From the NCBI RefSeq assembly GCF_030247195.1, contig NC_080671.1:84690370-84754369 (forward strand): a stretch of 64,000 nt of DNA, in the 5' to 3' direction. The position numbers and the translations under genes were made by a program. Below are positions 23,830-35,390 of the stretch, one piece after another. This stretch comes from Topomyia yanbarensis (taxonomy: Eukaryota; Arthropoda; Insecta; Diptera; Culicidae). Positions within the stretch are counted from its first letter, which is position 1; each line of letters starts with the position of its first letter. A model generated the notes under the pieces. It saw only the letters and a list, made by a program, of their open reading frames with translations. It did no database searches and was not told the DNA's origin.

Positions 23830-25870
23830 CTTTTTGCCTTTCTCATATAAAGAAAGACTACGGAATCACTCCAAAAATCGATTCTCAATCCGAGATCGCA
23901 AAATGTCTGTGTGTGTATGTATGTGTGTGTGTCAAATAATGTCACTCAATTTTCTCAGAAAAGCTGAACCGATTTGCACAAACTCAAATTCAAATGAACG
24001 GTATAACGCTCCCATAAGACGCTATTGAATTTTTAGTTGATCGAACTTCCGGTTCCGGAGTTACGGGTTGAAGAGTGTGGTCACATAGCAAATTGCCATA
24101 TAAACTGTTTACCCTATGATGTTCGAATAATGTAAAACATATTCAAATACATTTAACATTACTTGAATTCGCGGGTCTAGATCACTAATGACCAATTAAA
24201 GTAGTTTTGACCACATTGGTCACCTATGATGGATCTTGATGCCCCCTAGGAACTCGCCAAGTTCCCGAGCTAAGGTCACACCTATTTGCCAGCAAACTCT
24301 AAACCGATGTTTACAACCTTGGTTTCAAATGAAAGATATAATACTCCCATTGACTGTTATTGAATTTCATTCAGTTCTGACTTTTGGTTCCGGAGTTACA
24401 GGTTGGTAATTGCGGTCACATAGGTATTTCTCATAAAAACCGGTACAATTGTAATACCTCATAGTTTTAAAATCTATTGAAATAAACATCAATTTACTTC
24501 GATTCGCAGGCCTAGATCACTGACGGCGAATCAAAAATTATTGGAATGTATTGTCCACTATCGATAATTCCGGAAGTCCCGGGGTTCCGGGCAAATTCCA
24601 GATCTAGAGCCACTTCGGCGATGACAACCAAATTTCACTAACCTAGCCTCAAATGGAAGTTCGGTGTTGAACCCTCCATCTACCCCTCCACCTCATACCT
24701 CTCAACCCACAGCCCTCTCTCTCTGAGAGGGTGGGGGCCCTCTCAGACCAACCTCCCACATGCATTCCCTTCATCCACCCCGTATACTACAATAAGTTAG
24801 ATGATTCCCGACGCATCCTCATTCTCCCACTAATTATATCCCATCCCTTTTCCACCATGAAGTTAACATGAAGACAACATTGAACTCACGCTGATTAAGC
24901 TAAATATTATATTTTTGTTTGTTTCAAGTGTGTCAGTATCGACATGTTACTTATCAGGTTCGTGACAGTCGTGCAGTTATATATGCTCATCAAGTGCAAT
25001 AAGAATGTAATAGACATTTCCACAATGTTATATTGAACATAACCAGCCATTAAATCATAGTTTGGATAAATGAGAAAGGCACAATACCTGCATAGAAGGA
25101 AACGGAAGCGAGAGCGACGCGAGGTCCGATGACTTTTGAAGGATTCCCCGCGGGTCCGAAGAATACCATCCGCCAATCTGGTACTCGACGACTTACTAGA
25201 CTGAGGCGCTAATTTGTTTCGCTGATCTCCCGTTTGCCTGAAAGTTGCAAGTTTTGCTCTTCTTTCCCTGTCACCATCTACGCCTTCTCTCCCCTGTCTT
25301 TGATACAACTGCTGCTACACTGATGTGGAAAAAAGCCCCCTCTGAATATCTTGACCAAGCATAAGTCTTCGTTTAAAAAAATCAAATTTGAATTCTGTAT
25401 TCCTAGTTTTAAGATAGCTGTAATTTTTACTCTTTATTGAAACTTATGTCCTCCATCTTGTAAGTAGAGTTGTATCTCTAGTTTTAAGATATCTGGGAAA
25501 TTTCTCATAAATATTTCCCCCCTTTTTTGTAACAAACTATATTGTTAGTTTTAAGATAACTGTAAAATATTTCGTAAAATACTATTACTCCCCCCCTTGT
25601 ATATCAAACTGAATCCATTGTTTTAAAATTTTTCATAAAAAAATCTTTTGCCCTTCTCTTGTATATAGAATCTTATTTCTAGTCTTAAGATAGTTGTAAT
25701 TTTTTTCTCTTGCATAAAAAAAAATATTTCAGCATTGTAACCTCCTAGTTTTAAGATATCCAAAATGTAAAAACAAGAGAACTTGACACCGCCAAGCTAA
25801 CGCATTTGTGCTTATCAAATAAACAAAATGAACAAAAAAAGCACAATTGCACCACTAGGTGGATTAAACA
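23830..25870 (+). mobile_element. Family A repeat, diverged copy interrupted by a retrotransposon 3' end
   Basis: It begins with tttgcctttctcatataaag and ends with gcaccactaggtggattaaa, the two ends seen in the copies at 12513-13595 and 35391-36483. The interior is diverged and includes a (TG)n tract near 23915 and repeated 'ttccggttccggagttac' blocks. Removing 25086-25840 leaves about 1.3 kb. Confidence 0.65.
25086..25840 (+). mobile_element. 755-bp 3'-end copy of the I-clade element
   Basis: This matches 2592-3345 in reverse complement: the 3' UTR only, including the tandem 'gttttaagatagctgtaa' units, and it ends in an A-rich tail. GCACAAT lies on both sides (25079-25085 and 25841-25847). 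The uninterrupted family A copy reads gaaaggcacaattgcaccg at 36433, exactly the predicted empty site. It is a severely 5'-truncated insertion with no coding sequence. The apparent 133-codon minus-strand ORF at 24907-25308 spans the junction and is spurious. Confidence 0.93.
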
Positions 25871-28580
25871 GGTTTTCACCCTCCAATCAACCATGGTTTG
25901 TTAAACCAAACACATTTTGATTTCCACATCACGCAAAATTAACGGAAATCTGGCGGCTGTTTGAGAAAGATGTAATTGATAAATAGTGAAAATAAGACAC
26001 AAGAGTACATCATATTTATTACAAATTCAACCATACAACCATTATGTTGCTACGTACACGTAAGGTCCAAGTCACTCATACAAGATACAGACCGTGAAAT
26101 GGGTAGTACCCCAGGAACGTAACATGTGCAGTAGACGACACGCGTATTTGACATTAAATCTGTCTTTCAGAATGAACAGAAAAGCACCAGACCATAAAAT
26201 TTCCCATTGATTGAACTGATATTAAAAGAAACCCCCGTTTGAGCTCAAATGGTCCAATCTCCTCACCACGTAATCACACCATCATGCAAACCAGATCGCA
26301 ATCAGTCGCTCACCAGTGTTAACGTGCCAATAATTACCTAATAATCCCGCATCGTATCGTATCGCGCGAACCAGTTAAAGCGCCATCATCCGCTAGCAAT
26401 AAGTTAACGAGTCGGAAATCGCGTACTTACAAGGCCGCTACAGATTATCGCTTCTTTGCTGCTTGCTTTAGTTGGTTGTTGGTTAGTTAGTTAGTTGGAC
26501 ATCATCGCGCCGCAGCAGCAGCGGCATTCCGATAAAGACGGCAGTCGAAGCGTGACGCATAATCGTTATTAGTTTTTTTTTTCGTATCCCAGACCGACAA
26601 CTACGAGGAAGACATTTTAACGATACCCGGCTTATCTTCAATGGATGGCTGAGATAGAGATTGAAAGTGGATAATTGCTCCGCTGAAGTACCAAGACGCA
26701 GTAGGGAGTCAAGAGCCTTGCTCATAATCGATTAAGTAACCTGTACTTTTGTGAAAACACGAATGCCAAGTCGCGTTATGATGCAATTGGAATCGACTGT
26801 GCGTAGCTGGGATTATTTTTTAAATTACCAACAATTTTGCGCAGTTAATAGCAGGAGATCACCGGGCTCTGGCTGGTCAGTGCGGGTATCGCCCATCTAC
26901 GGAAAGGTTAGTTCAAGAACAGTGGCATTGACATTTCCGTTAAAAGTACCACGAGATTGCCGTTTTCCACGATTACACTGCCATAAACGGTCTAGTTCTG
27001 TCAATCAAAGCATGAAACATGCGCGTTGGAATCAAAAACGGCGCTAGCAAATCTCAGCAGAGTTTCCCAGTTTGGTAATGGCCTGCCAAGTTGTGCACGA
27101 TGATCATTATTATGGCTGATCGTGAACTTCAAAAATTTAAGATACTTGTTCGGTTGGTGAAAAACAATTAACAAATGACGCATTTTGTCGGATGCTAATA
27201 TAGTTATGACCTGAAAATGAAACTAAAAAATATATATTGCCCAGACTTAGGGCGCATTTCGCTGGACTGAACCCATAAACAAACCCATCAATCACAAATC
27301 TCGATTCAGTTGATTGCTTCGAGATAGTTCTTTAATCAAATAGCTTAATCGAATTACGATAAGTGACTCCCGTTATCATCTCGCGCAAAAAGTTGCCTTG
27401 ACATTTCCTGTTGTTAACATTGACCGATGGCTTCAGTCCCGCACGCAAACGCTATCACTTGATGAAAACCTGCGTACATGTAATCTGATAAAGTTAGCCC
27501 ATCGCAGGAATGTAACGAATTCTTATCACTAACCAACCGTACCTGATCAGCTTTCGAGCATGATGTAGCCAAGCCGGCCACCAAATGACGAAACCCAGTC
27601 ATGACTCATTCGCTGTTTTGAATGGGACATTTTCCGCGCCGTACCGTTGAGCACATTCATATTGGCGATTGGCGCCGAATCCACAGCACAGACACTGTTC
27701 AAAAGTTAAGACCTCTAGTTGAGGCACGACTTTTTCGTGTTTCTTCCGTGAGCGGACCCCATAGCACAGAAAGGCAACAAAGAAATGCCAGGTTGCGCCA
27801 GAAGGCGCCAAAATCGTCACCGGCGGCGGCGGCGGCGGCGTCGGTGGTGGCAACAGCGCAGACTCCGGGCAGGCTACCACACTTGTGCATGAGACTGCTT
27901 CTAGTTAGTTCGACGCGACGATCGATTCCTTGGTGACACCAGAAGTAGGCATTGAAACAACGACAACGACGGAATCTCCAGTACCTACCCATAGCTCTAA
28001 GGGTCTATCGGTAACGGATCTTGTGAGCTCCGCCGTGGGTTACGGCGAACCAAAAACTTTTACCCCACCGCACCGGCGTGTTAGCTCAGAGCTAGTATCG
28101 CAAGACCCACCGTGCAGCATCTGGGGCTGTTCAGACGGACAGCCCCAAAGAAGGAACAGTAAAAATAACGACTGCTGAAATTTATGCATTTTTAAAAATG
28201 CATAGATTCTACCGAGTAGAAGCAGCAGAGTGCCATTATGCAATCTGCACAAACACTTGAGCATTTCAATGCATAAAGAACAGAATAAGTAAAATCAAAC
28301 AAATAAACCCTGGGGACACGTGAACCTAAGCCATTCGAGGGACCACACGAGCTTGGGAGTCATTTATATAGACACACTGTCGTCGCGGAGCGTGGAATCG
28401 GATCGAAGAAGGTTGCGGTGCGATTCGGTGCATGGCAATTTCGTGCTCACTGTACAGTTGTATACCTGTTATCGAGTAAGCAAATAAACGTTTTGTTGGG
28501 ATGCTCTGGATTTTGATTGATTAAGGAAGCTGCAAACTTATAAAAGTTTGTTTCTTTTTGAAAATGTAAATGTGGAATTC
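25871..28580. other. Gene-free stretch with a more GC-rich middle
   Basis: No coding region could be supported. 27600-28280 is richer in GC and has a GGC trinucleotide run (27820-27842) plus several overlapping frames of about 75-105 codons on both strands, none with a recognised domain. The absence of the usual repeats makes this one of the few candidate low-copy segments of the window. ttatataga at 28363 could be a TATA box, but no transcript can be assigned. Confidence 0.4.
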
Positions 28581-28960
28581 GCTCAAGTGCGCGGAAAAAA
28601 AATTATTCATAATCATCTCGAAATTATGAATAATAAACGTATTCATGAAATTATTGATGTTTTCACTATCTGGACATCACAGTGATCCTTATCAAAAAAA
28701 TAACGACGTTGGAGGTCCTAATGTTTATGATTTTGTGAACTATTTCACGAGAATTATTTGCATGTCGTGGCTAATATACTAGGAATTATGAATTAGTTCA
28801 CGAACCCATGATCAATCATTCTGAGTTCAAAGTTCACGTAGGTTCACGTTAGGTTCGGGTACAAAATTGCATGAACTATATCATGACAGTGGAAGCGTAC
28901 TTTATGAATAGTTGGTTTTTAATATTACACTCGTCAGTAACTGACACCAACTGGCTGTCA
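28580..28960. repeat. Dispersed AT-rich repeat with 'gtgaac...ttcacg' words
   Basis: It contains tttgtgaactatttcacg and ctatctggacatcacagtgatccttatc. The latter matches, inverted, gataaggtgacagtgtgatg tctggaca at 63290-63315. Similar words fill 54680-54990 and 62940-64000. The class is unknown. Confidence 0.45.
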
Positions 28961-29010
28961 GTTAGACGATATATTCAAACTAACACCAAATTGGCTCCAG
29001 TTAGACACTA
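28926..29010. repeat. Degenerate fragment of the 'ctcatcagtaact' MITE
   Basis: ctcgtcagtaactgacacca, then 'agttagacgatatattcaaactaacaccaaa' aligns with 29858-29950 of the intact copy at 29833-30022. Weaker relatives occur near 41875-41925 and 42095. Confidence 0.5.
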
Positions 29011-29321
29011 AATCCAAACAGTTCACACAACGTTGGTTCAAAAATCGTATTTCCATAAAAGAAACTTCTGTGTTGGAAAGCTACCCCGTCGTCATAGCTT
29101 CCAATAAAAATGGCATATAAATAAATCCACATGAAATGTCTAGTGCATGTATAAAGGGTGTCCCACATCAAATTTCATCACGAAAAAACGCTGTAGAAAA
29201 TTCCACATTTGGGGTATATTCTCTTGAAAATTTGGGTAGAAGTAGTTGGGAGTATATTGGAGATATAGTTTGGAGTCAAACTGTATTTTTATCGCCGTCA
29301 GGTTTTCGAAAATTAGAAAAA

Positions 29322-30500
29322 ATGGCGTCACCCGAAAAGCAGCGTCGCGAATTGTTTTTGCGCTAACACCTGGAAAATCCTCAACTCCCTCATCGCGAAA
29401 TCAAAAACAAGTCGGAATCGTGCAGTCAACTGCGAATCGTGTGATTAAACGTTACTTCCAAATGAGGTCCGAATTGATATTCTATTAGTCATCAGGATCA
29501 CAAGCGTGTAGTGAAAGCGTTTAAACGGAATGATGTGGTCAAAGAATTGGATTTGTCTAGGTCTTTCGTTTAGAGAGCCAAGAACCGAGAGGGACTGCAT
29601 ACGTACAAAGTTCAGAAGGCTTCAAACCGTAGCGAATGGTAAAATACGGTGGAAAAGTCACGGACCCGGAAGCTGTACCCCCAGATGCTGACGAAGCCTC
29701 ACTGTCTCATCATGGATGATGAGACTTATCTTAAGGCGGACTTCCGGCAGCTTCCGGGGCTACTGTTCTTCACCGCCCAGCACAAGTTTGATGTTCCAGA
29801 AGAAGTAAGAAAACAGAAACTTTCAAAGATTAAAATTGGTTTTTAGCGTTTTGGATTCTCCTCATCAGTAACTAGCACCAGTCTTTGGGCTAGTTAGATG
29901 GTGAATCTAAACTAGCACCAAAGCTGGCACTAGTTAGACGCTCAATTCTAAATCCAAAAAATCTTACGACTGACTGCTAGTTACAGATGAGGAGAATCCG
30001 ATGCGCTAAAAACTAATTTTTAGTTAGGTATTGTGCCCTTCTGCACAAAAAAAAACAATTATTTGTTTACATAGTTTAAAGTTTGCCAATTAAAATATGA
30101 TTTGGCAGGCGATCTGCTCATGTGGCAAACAGAGTGTGCCATTCGCGACAACCGGGACTGTAGATGGGGAGATCTACCTCAAGGAGTGTCTACAGAAGAG
30201 TCTGCTTCCTCTGTTGAAGCTACACGAGAGCCCTACGATTTTCTGGCTGGATCTAGCTTCGTGCCACTTTTCAAATGTTGTCATGGAGTGGTATGAAGCC
30301 CACGTACCCACTTTCGTACTCAAGTACATGAAACGCACCGAAACTAAAGCCCATCGAAAAATACTGGGCAATTATGAAGCAGGCACTATGGCAACATCCC
30401 AAGGAGATCAAATGTGAGGAAAACACGAAGAAAAAAATGGGTTTTCGAATAGAACAAGCTGCAGCCAGATATTGTACAGAACCTATGAATGGAGTTAAGC
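29322..30500 (+). pseudogene. DD37E-type transposase, broken
   Basis: A transposase cuts at the TIRs and pastes at TA. The N-terminal helix-turn-helix part starts MASPEKQRRELF (29322) and hits stops within 15 codons, then recurs in other frames. 29650-29845 encodes MDDETYLKADF with the first catalytic Asp. 30097-30340 continues with IWQAICSCG and FWLDLASCHFS with the second Asp. The third catalytic position (PIEKYWAIMK) is in a different frame near 30345-30375, and the C-terminus continues to about 30500. An insertion between residues equivalent to KLSK and MIWQ (29833-30090) includes a MITE. Multiple lesions make it non-functional. Confidence 0.82.
29833..30022. mobile_element. About 190-bp MITE inside the DD37E transposase
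   Basis: Long imperfect TIRs: aaaattggtttttagcg, then ggattctcctcatcagtaac at the left, are mirrored by the right end (gttacagatgaggagaatcc, then gcgctaaaaactaattttt). It splits the transposase reading frame between conserved blocks. About 65 further bases (30027-30094) also do not match the transposase. Confidence 0.75.
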
Positions 30501-30639
30501 GTAAGGTGCGAGCGTACGGTTATGGTAGCTTACTAATGGGCTATATTTTATTGAATGAAGGTTTGAAAAGGATCGGTTCACTTGTTAAATATCTACAGCG
30601 TTTTTTACGTGATGCAATTTGATGCGGACACCCTTTACT

Positions 30640-30990
30640 TGCGAATAGTGCTTATATCCGATTTCACAACTCGTGATATTCGTGCTGTCATAGTCAATAT
30701 GACTGTTGACAGCATAAACAGGATATACGTCTCTTGCTCGGCATATTTGCCGCACAATGAATCATCACCTTCTGATGATTTCAAAAGGGTTGTATCATAC
30801 AAATGCGCGTCACATAATTTGGTACAGCTCAGATATCATTTCGAGATGCACAAAATTGATGGGATACATAAGCAGTACAAACCTACATGTACTCGAAAGA
30901 GGAAATCGCTTAATATTTGCACGATCTGGTGGGAAAGAGGAGTTAGAAAGCCCATAATATCGCCCGGCTCATGCTCCAGATTCATCCCCA
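30640..30990 (+). pseudogene. Endonuclease-domain fragment of a non-LTR retrotransposon
   Basis: Plus-strand frames give ISDFTTRDIRAVIVNMTVDS, then VSCSAYLPHNESSPSDDF and, after a frameshift, NARHIIWYSSDII followed by SSTNLHVLERGNR. This is the order seen in the middle of R1/I-type retrotransposon endonucleases (TTRDI, AYLPHDE, NAHHIIWGS-like, LHVLNRGN). Both ends are missing and it starts directly at the right TA of the DD37E element. The clade cannot be fixed from so short a piece. Confidence 0.62.
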
Positions 30991-31529
30991 CTATATGGTA
31001 GTTTTTTAGTTTAATTCGTTCATTTGACACGACTCAAGCATTCAACTTCACGGAGCCGTAAGTCTTTTTTATATTTTATATTTCGACCCTACCCTCGTAT
31101 AACAAATACTTAAAAATTTATCTATCAGGGGGATGGGGATGTAGGGCTATGGGTTTATTCATTATGGACCTTTCATAAATTACGTAACGCTTTTAGAGGG
31201 AAGAGGGGGCACGACAAGCTGTAACATGTGACATATGGAGGATGGCTGGTAGGCTAGATTGTTACGTAATGTGTTTTTACTGAAGAAGTTTTGAAGAAAG
31301 ATAATACCGGTGACTCCCGGCTTTTGGAAGCTCGGTCGGGATACCGTATTGCAGCCCTCAGATAGCCACAGTATGCCCAAACATGCACGTATGATAGGCT
31401 AAGAGAGCAAGAGTGGATTAAAAATTCACTGCGAGCACTTTTGCCCTGAGAGGAGAAATATTCCATTTTTATCCTAAGAAGGGTTTCAGAAATTATTTAT
31501 TGCAAATCAATGAAAACCATCATCAATAT
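30991..31529. other. Gene-free stretch with a MITE-like fragment
   Basis: 31167-31275 has cctttcataaattacgtaac and, about 90 bp later, an inverted ttgttacgtaatg. It may be a decayed relative of the MITE at 23022-23367. Nothing else was seen. Confidence 0.4.
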
Positions 31530-32070
31530 AGTAGTGATTTGAAAGGGGGTGATCAGCAGACATCGGAAATGGATGTTTAACGCAATTTTGAAATCCAAAA
31601 TGGAGACATCCGAATACCGGAAAAGAGAGCCTTCATCAATATAGATGTCGTTTGGAAAGGGGTGGTTGGCAGACATCCAAAATGCATGATTACCGCCATT
31701 TTGAATCCAAGAATGCGACTTCCAATTACAGACATCCAAACTGCATGACTACCGCCATTTTGAATCCAAGATGACGACTTCCACTACTACATAGTGGTGA
31801 GAACCATTATCAATATGGATGTCATTTGAAAGGGGATGGTCAGTAGACATCGGAAATTGATGATTAACGCAACTTTGAAATCCAAGATGACGACTTCCTG
31901 CTACTACGAAATAGTGTGAATCATAATCGGTAGGGATGTCGTGTGAAAAGGGCTGGTTAGTAGACATCGAAAATTGACGATTAGCGGCATTTTGATATCC
32001 CAGATGGCGACATCCAGTCACCACAAAATAGTGCGAATATGGGTATCATTTGAAAGAGAGTGGTCAGTAC
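31530..32070. repeat. Degenerate satellite array, about 110-125-bp unit
   Basis: Four or five units carry a 'cagtagacatcggaaattgatgattaacgc' block, then tttgaaatccaagatgacga and cttcc..ctac. The block aaatccaagatggcgacttcc is also part of the satellite at 19434-21300, so the two arrays are related. A single unit in the other orientation lies at 34540-34690. Confidence 0.7.
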
Positions 32071-33224
32071 GTAACGATTCCTAGTTTACAGCATGTTACA
32101 TGGCTAGCGTTACGATCTTACTCACACTATGGATCCTTCCTGATTGGGGCTCGGCCATAGAACGACATGATATGATATGAATAGATAATATGTTTCATGT
32201 CCCAATTCAGTGTGGTAGTTAGACAAAAAATTACAGCCCGTTTTTCGAAAGTATAATTCAGTTAGGTCGATAGTTTTTCCTTCAAAAATGTTGCAGAATT
32301 TTATTAGTGATTATCTACCACATCGTTTGATATTCTGAGTTTAATAAAGGTTTTATATGCATAAATCGATGACAAAGCCAAGTCCCTCGGCATTTGACGT
32401 TGTTTGGGGGCTTTTCCACTAAAGCAGTGATTATATCGCATGGAAACTTTGGATACGATTACTTTCTCTTTAGTTAAGCTACATTGCGATCAAAATTAGC
32501 ACTTAGCTTGGCGACCTATATTACCTAATTATTCCATGGTCGAAATAATGCACAAAATAGATTTAGGGTCGAGTTCTGTACGGAGGTACGCTGGACTTGG
32601 CGATGAGCCCTGGTTCAGAACTCTATTAAACCTGGAGTGTCCCATGCCACGACCGCCGAAGATAACAAATTACCAAATGATCTTTGGCAGCTCCCAAACA
32701 TGATAACACACCGGTGAGCATTTATTAATTTACAAATACGGTCAAATATGAATCTACCAACGCCCGCGTTCGCGCGATCATGAATTCGATAAACCAGTTA
32801 CAAAGGCAAGAATAGACGCTCTCCCAAAGTTTTATAAGTCCTAAACTTATAGGATCTTCATACGTAAGAGCGCTATAATAAAGCATCAGGGCTAACAGCT
32901 GCAGGTTCCCTCTCGTAGTTATAACCTCTTTTGTTGAATAGTTCGTTGTAGGGAGGGTGGGAGAAAGAGAGAAATCTTCTAATCTAGTCAGTCATTCCTC
33001 TCTGCACAAAGCTGTTGGGCAGGGTCTACAATTCTCATATCTATTCAATGTACGATGGAATTCAGTGGATTCACCTTCTTCTTTTCACTGGCTTTTTGGT
33101 TACTAAATACATACAAAACAAAACAATAAATCCAAAGCCCCATCTTACGTGACAAATGAACAAAAATTTGAAAGCACGTAAATAAAAAAAACCCTATCTT
33201 TTTTCTATTGTGCGAAAACGAATA
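32071..33224. other. Gene-free stretch
   Basis: No ORF, TIR or tandem array was recognised. The sequence is AT-rich with frequent stops. Confidence 0.45.
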
Positions 33225-33606
33225 CAGCGACGACCCGTTCTCATCAGCCCTTTTGTTTATTTTGGGCTGACAAAGTGGGAATATTGGCAAAATTGGGACA
33301 CATTTTTTTCTTTCTTTTTAATTAACCGAAGCTGTTACAATATTGTAGATGTAGCCCCATAACCCTTCCTGATTATTTGATGTAAATTTCCATTAATTCC
33401 GTTGAAAAATTTAGAAAAAAAAACTGATTTTCCTTTTTTTTATATTTAGCCTCTTTAAAGCAAGAAAAGTATGCTCTAGAAAGGGTTTACTCGAACTTGA
33501 TTTGGTTCGTCTGGTAGAGCTCATTAAACAACACACGAGGCCGAAAAAATCGGGTCCAAAAGCTGATAAAATAGAGTGGGGAACTCATAAAATCAGGTCT
33601 TCCCTG
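33225..33606. mobile_element. MITE with CAG...gaagacc ends, copy 2
   Basis: It starts CAGCGACGACCCGTTCTCATC and ends with cataaaatcaggtcttccctg, imperfect TIRs. The body aligns with 20310-20695. TA flanks both sides (33223-33224 and 33607-33608). Confidence 0.7.
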
Positions 33607-33700
33607 TATCAAAAATAACGTCTTTCGTTTCTCTATCAAATTCTTCTAATTCTAATCTCTTTTATGATTATCTTCTTGACTGTCGAGCTTCTATTATGAA

Positions 33701-34287
33701 GAGTTTTTCGGCTAATCAGTCATAAATTAGACAGCGAAAACAACAATATTGCTTTTACTTCCAACGTTTCAATGGATTTATTCCACCTTTATCAAGGATT
33801 AAAAACTTTGTGTTTTCTTGTAAAGTGTAATGTTGTGGTAAAACATGAACTGTCCTAATGTATACGCGTCATCTAATAGTGCTATTGTTCGCATATTCAT
33901 GCACCTACTGTATTTTTTGAAATTTTTCTGCGTTTGAAACGATTCTGTTTCGCGGGTAGAGAACGAGGGAAAAGCATAACTGTACCGAACAGTTCCCAGA
34001 TCGAATATAGCGCTTTTTCCCTCGTTCTCTACCCGCGAAACAGAATCGTTTCAAACGCAGAAAAATTTCAAAAAATATAGTCGGTGCATGAATATGCGAA
34101 CAATAGCACTATTAGATGACGCGTATACATTAGGACAGTTCATGTTTTACCACAACATTACACTTTACAAGAAAACACAAAGTTTTTAATCCTTGATAAA
34201 GGTGGAATAAATCCATTGAAACGTTGGAAGTAAAAGCAATATTGTTGTTTTCGCTGTCTAATTTATGACTGATTAGCCGAAAAACTC
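33701..34287. mobile_element. 587-bp foldback element, nearly perfect hairpin
   Basis: The left arm at 33701-33975 and right arm at about 34012-34287 are reverse complements with only a few mismatches (for example cacctactgtat against the inverse of atatagtcggtg), joined by a loop of roughly 36 bases. The arms begin gagtttttcggctaatcagt. There is no ORF. The flanks do not show an obvious TSD. Confidence 0.93.
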
Positions 34288-35390
34288 CTCTAATCTCTTT
34301 TTATTTGCACTCGGTAACTTTCAGTAACACCAGCTCAAACTGCTGGTAGGGAGAATTATTTCTAGTATTAAAATTTTCAATTTCATATTATACAGGGTGA
34401 TTCAACATGAGGTTTTTTACCATGGCATTTTCTATGGATTAATGGGTGCTAATAACAAACTTTCACGATATTATTGTTCAGTGTTGTTTGGTTGTTGTTT
34501 CATTGGTTCGCACTATTTTGTGGTCATTTAAAGACGCTATTATGGATTTCAAAATGGCGCTAATCGTCAATTTCCGATGTCTGCTGACCACCCCCTTTCA
34601 AATAACATCCATATTGATGGCGACTCTCACTATTTTGTGTGTAACCGGAAGTCGCCAACTTGAATTTCAAAATGACGCTAATCGTTAATGTTAACCCAAT
34701 CTTACTCTCAGCACATCTGTGGTTGGTTATGAAATGTCAAACTTTTCATTTTTGGTGAAACCCCATTCCACTTGTTTCCAAAATGTATTTAGTGTTATTA
34801 GGAATCTTGAACTTCGAATGATAGATCGTAGTAGCCACACGCGTCGGACGCGAATTTTGTTTTTTTCACTCACGTCAAATTTTCAATAATTATTTCTGCA
34901 AATGAATGTTCGTTGATTGATTCGTCCTTTTTATAATTTCTACGAAGTGTCGCAAGTGCACCAGTAGTGATCAGTGTCAACTTGTGTTGTCGGTTGTCGT
35001 TATCTTAAAAACTTGATAACAGAGGATGGATCGATTGTTAAGTGGAAACTTGACACCCAGGTCGCTGTTGACGGCATAGATCAATGAAGAGGAACATTGA
35101 CCTAAGAGCGAGTGTACAGAAGACAGATCGACTACAAAATATTGCGCCAAATGTAGCATGGATTTTCCGGTGAGATTGTTTCATTTTGTTTATAAATCAT
35201 TTGGATCAGGATTATAAAAACTCAAAATTTGTTTGTTTAGTAATATCAATACGGTTTTCTTTGCTGGTCGATCTTGCTATGTAAACTAGGGTCCTTCGGG
35301 TGATTAGGGCTGTTGTCTGGTTGTTCGAGTTTGCGGTGTCGAGGATAAATTCGTCGCTCATTGTGGATTTACCATTGATTTGGGAATGTT
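34288..35390. other. Gene-free stretch with one satellite unit
   Basis: 34540-34690 carries a unit (aaaatggcgctaatcgtcaa, then cagtagacatc-like words inverted) related to the array at 31530-32070. ttaggaatcttgaacttcga at 34799 recurs at 37721. No coding signal was seen. Confidence 0.45.

Larger units (their letters stand above)
29154..30635 (+). mobile_element. Tc1/mariner-superfamily transposon, DD37E type, copy 1 (inactive)
   Basis: The TIRs are about 45 bp: aagggtgtcccacatcaaat onward from 29154 mirrors the end at 30635 (acagcg...acaccctt). TA lies on both sides (29152-29153 and 30636-30637), as expected for this superfamily. It contains a broken transposase and a separate MITE. Length without the MITE is about 1.25 kb, normal for the group. 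Confidence 0.88.
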
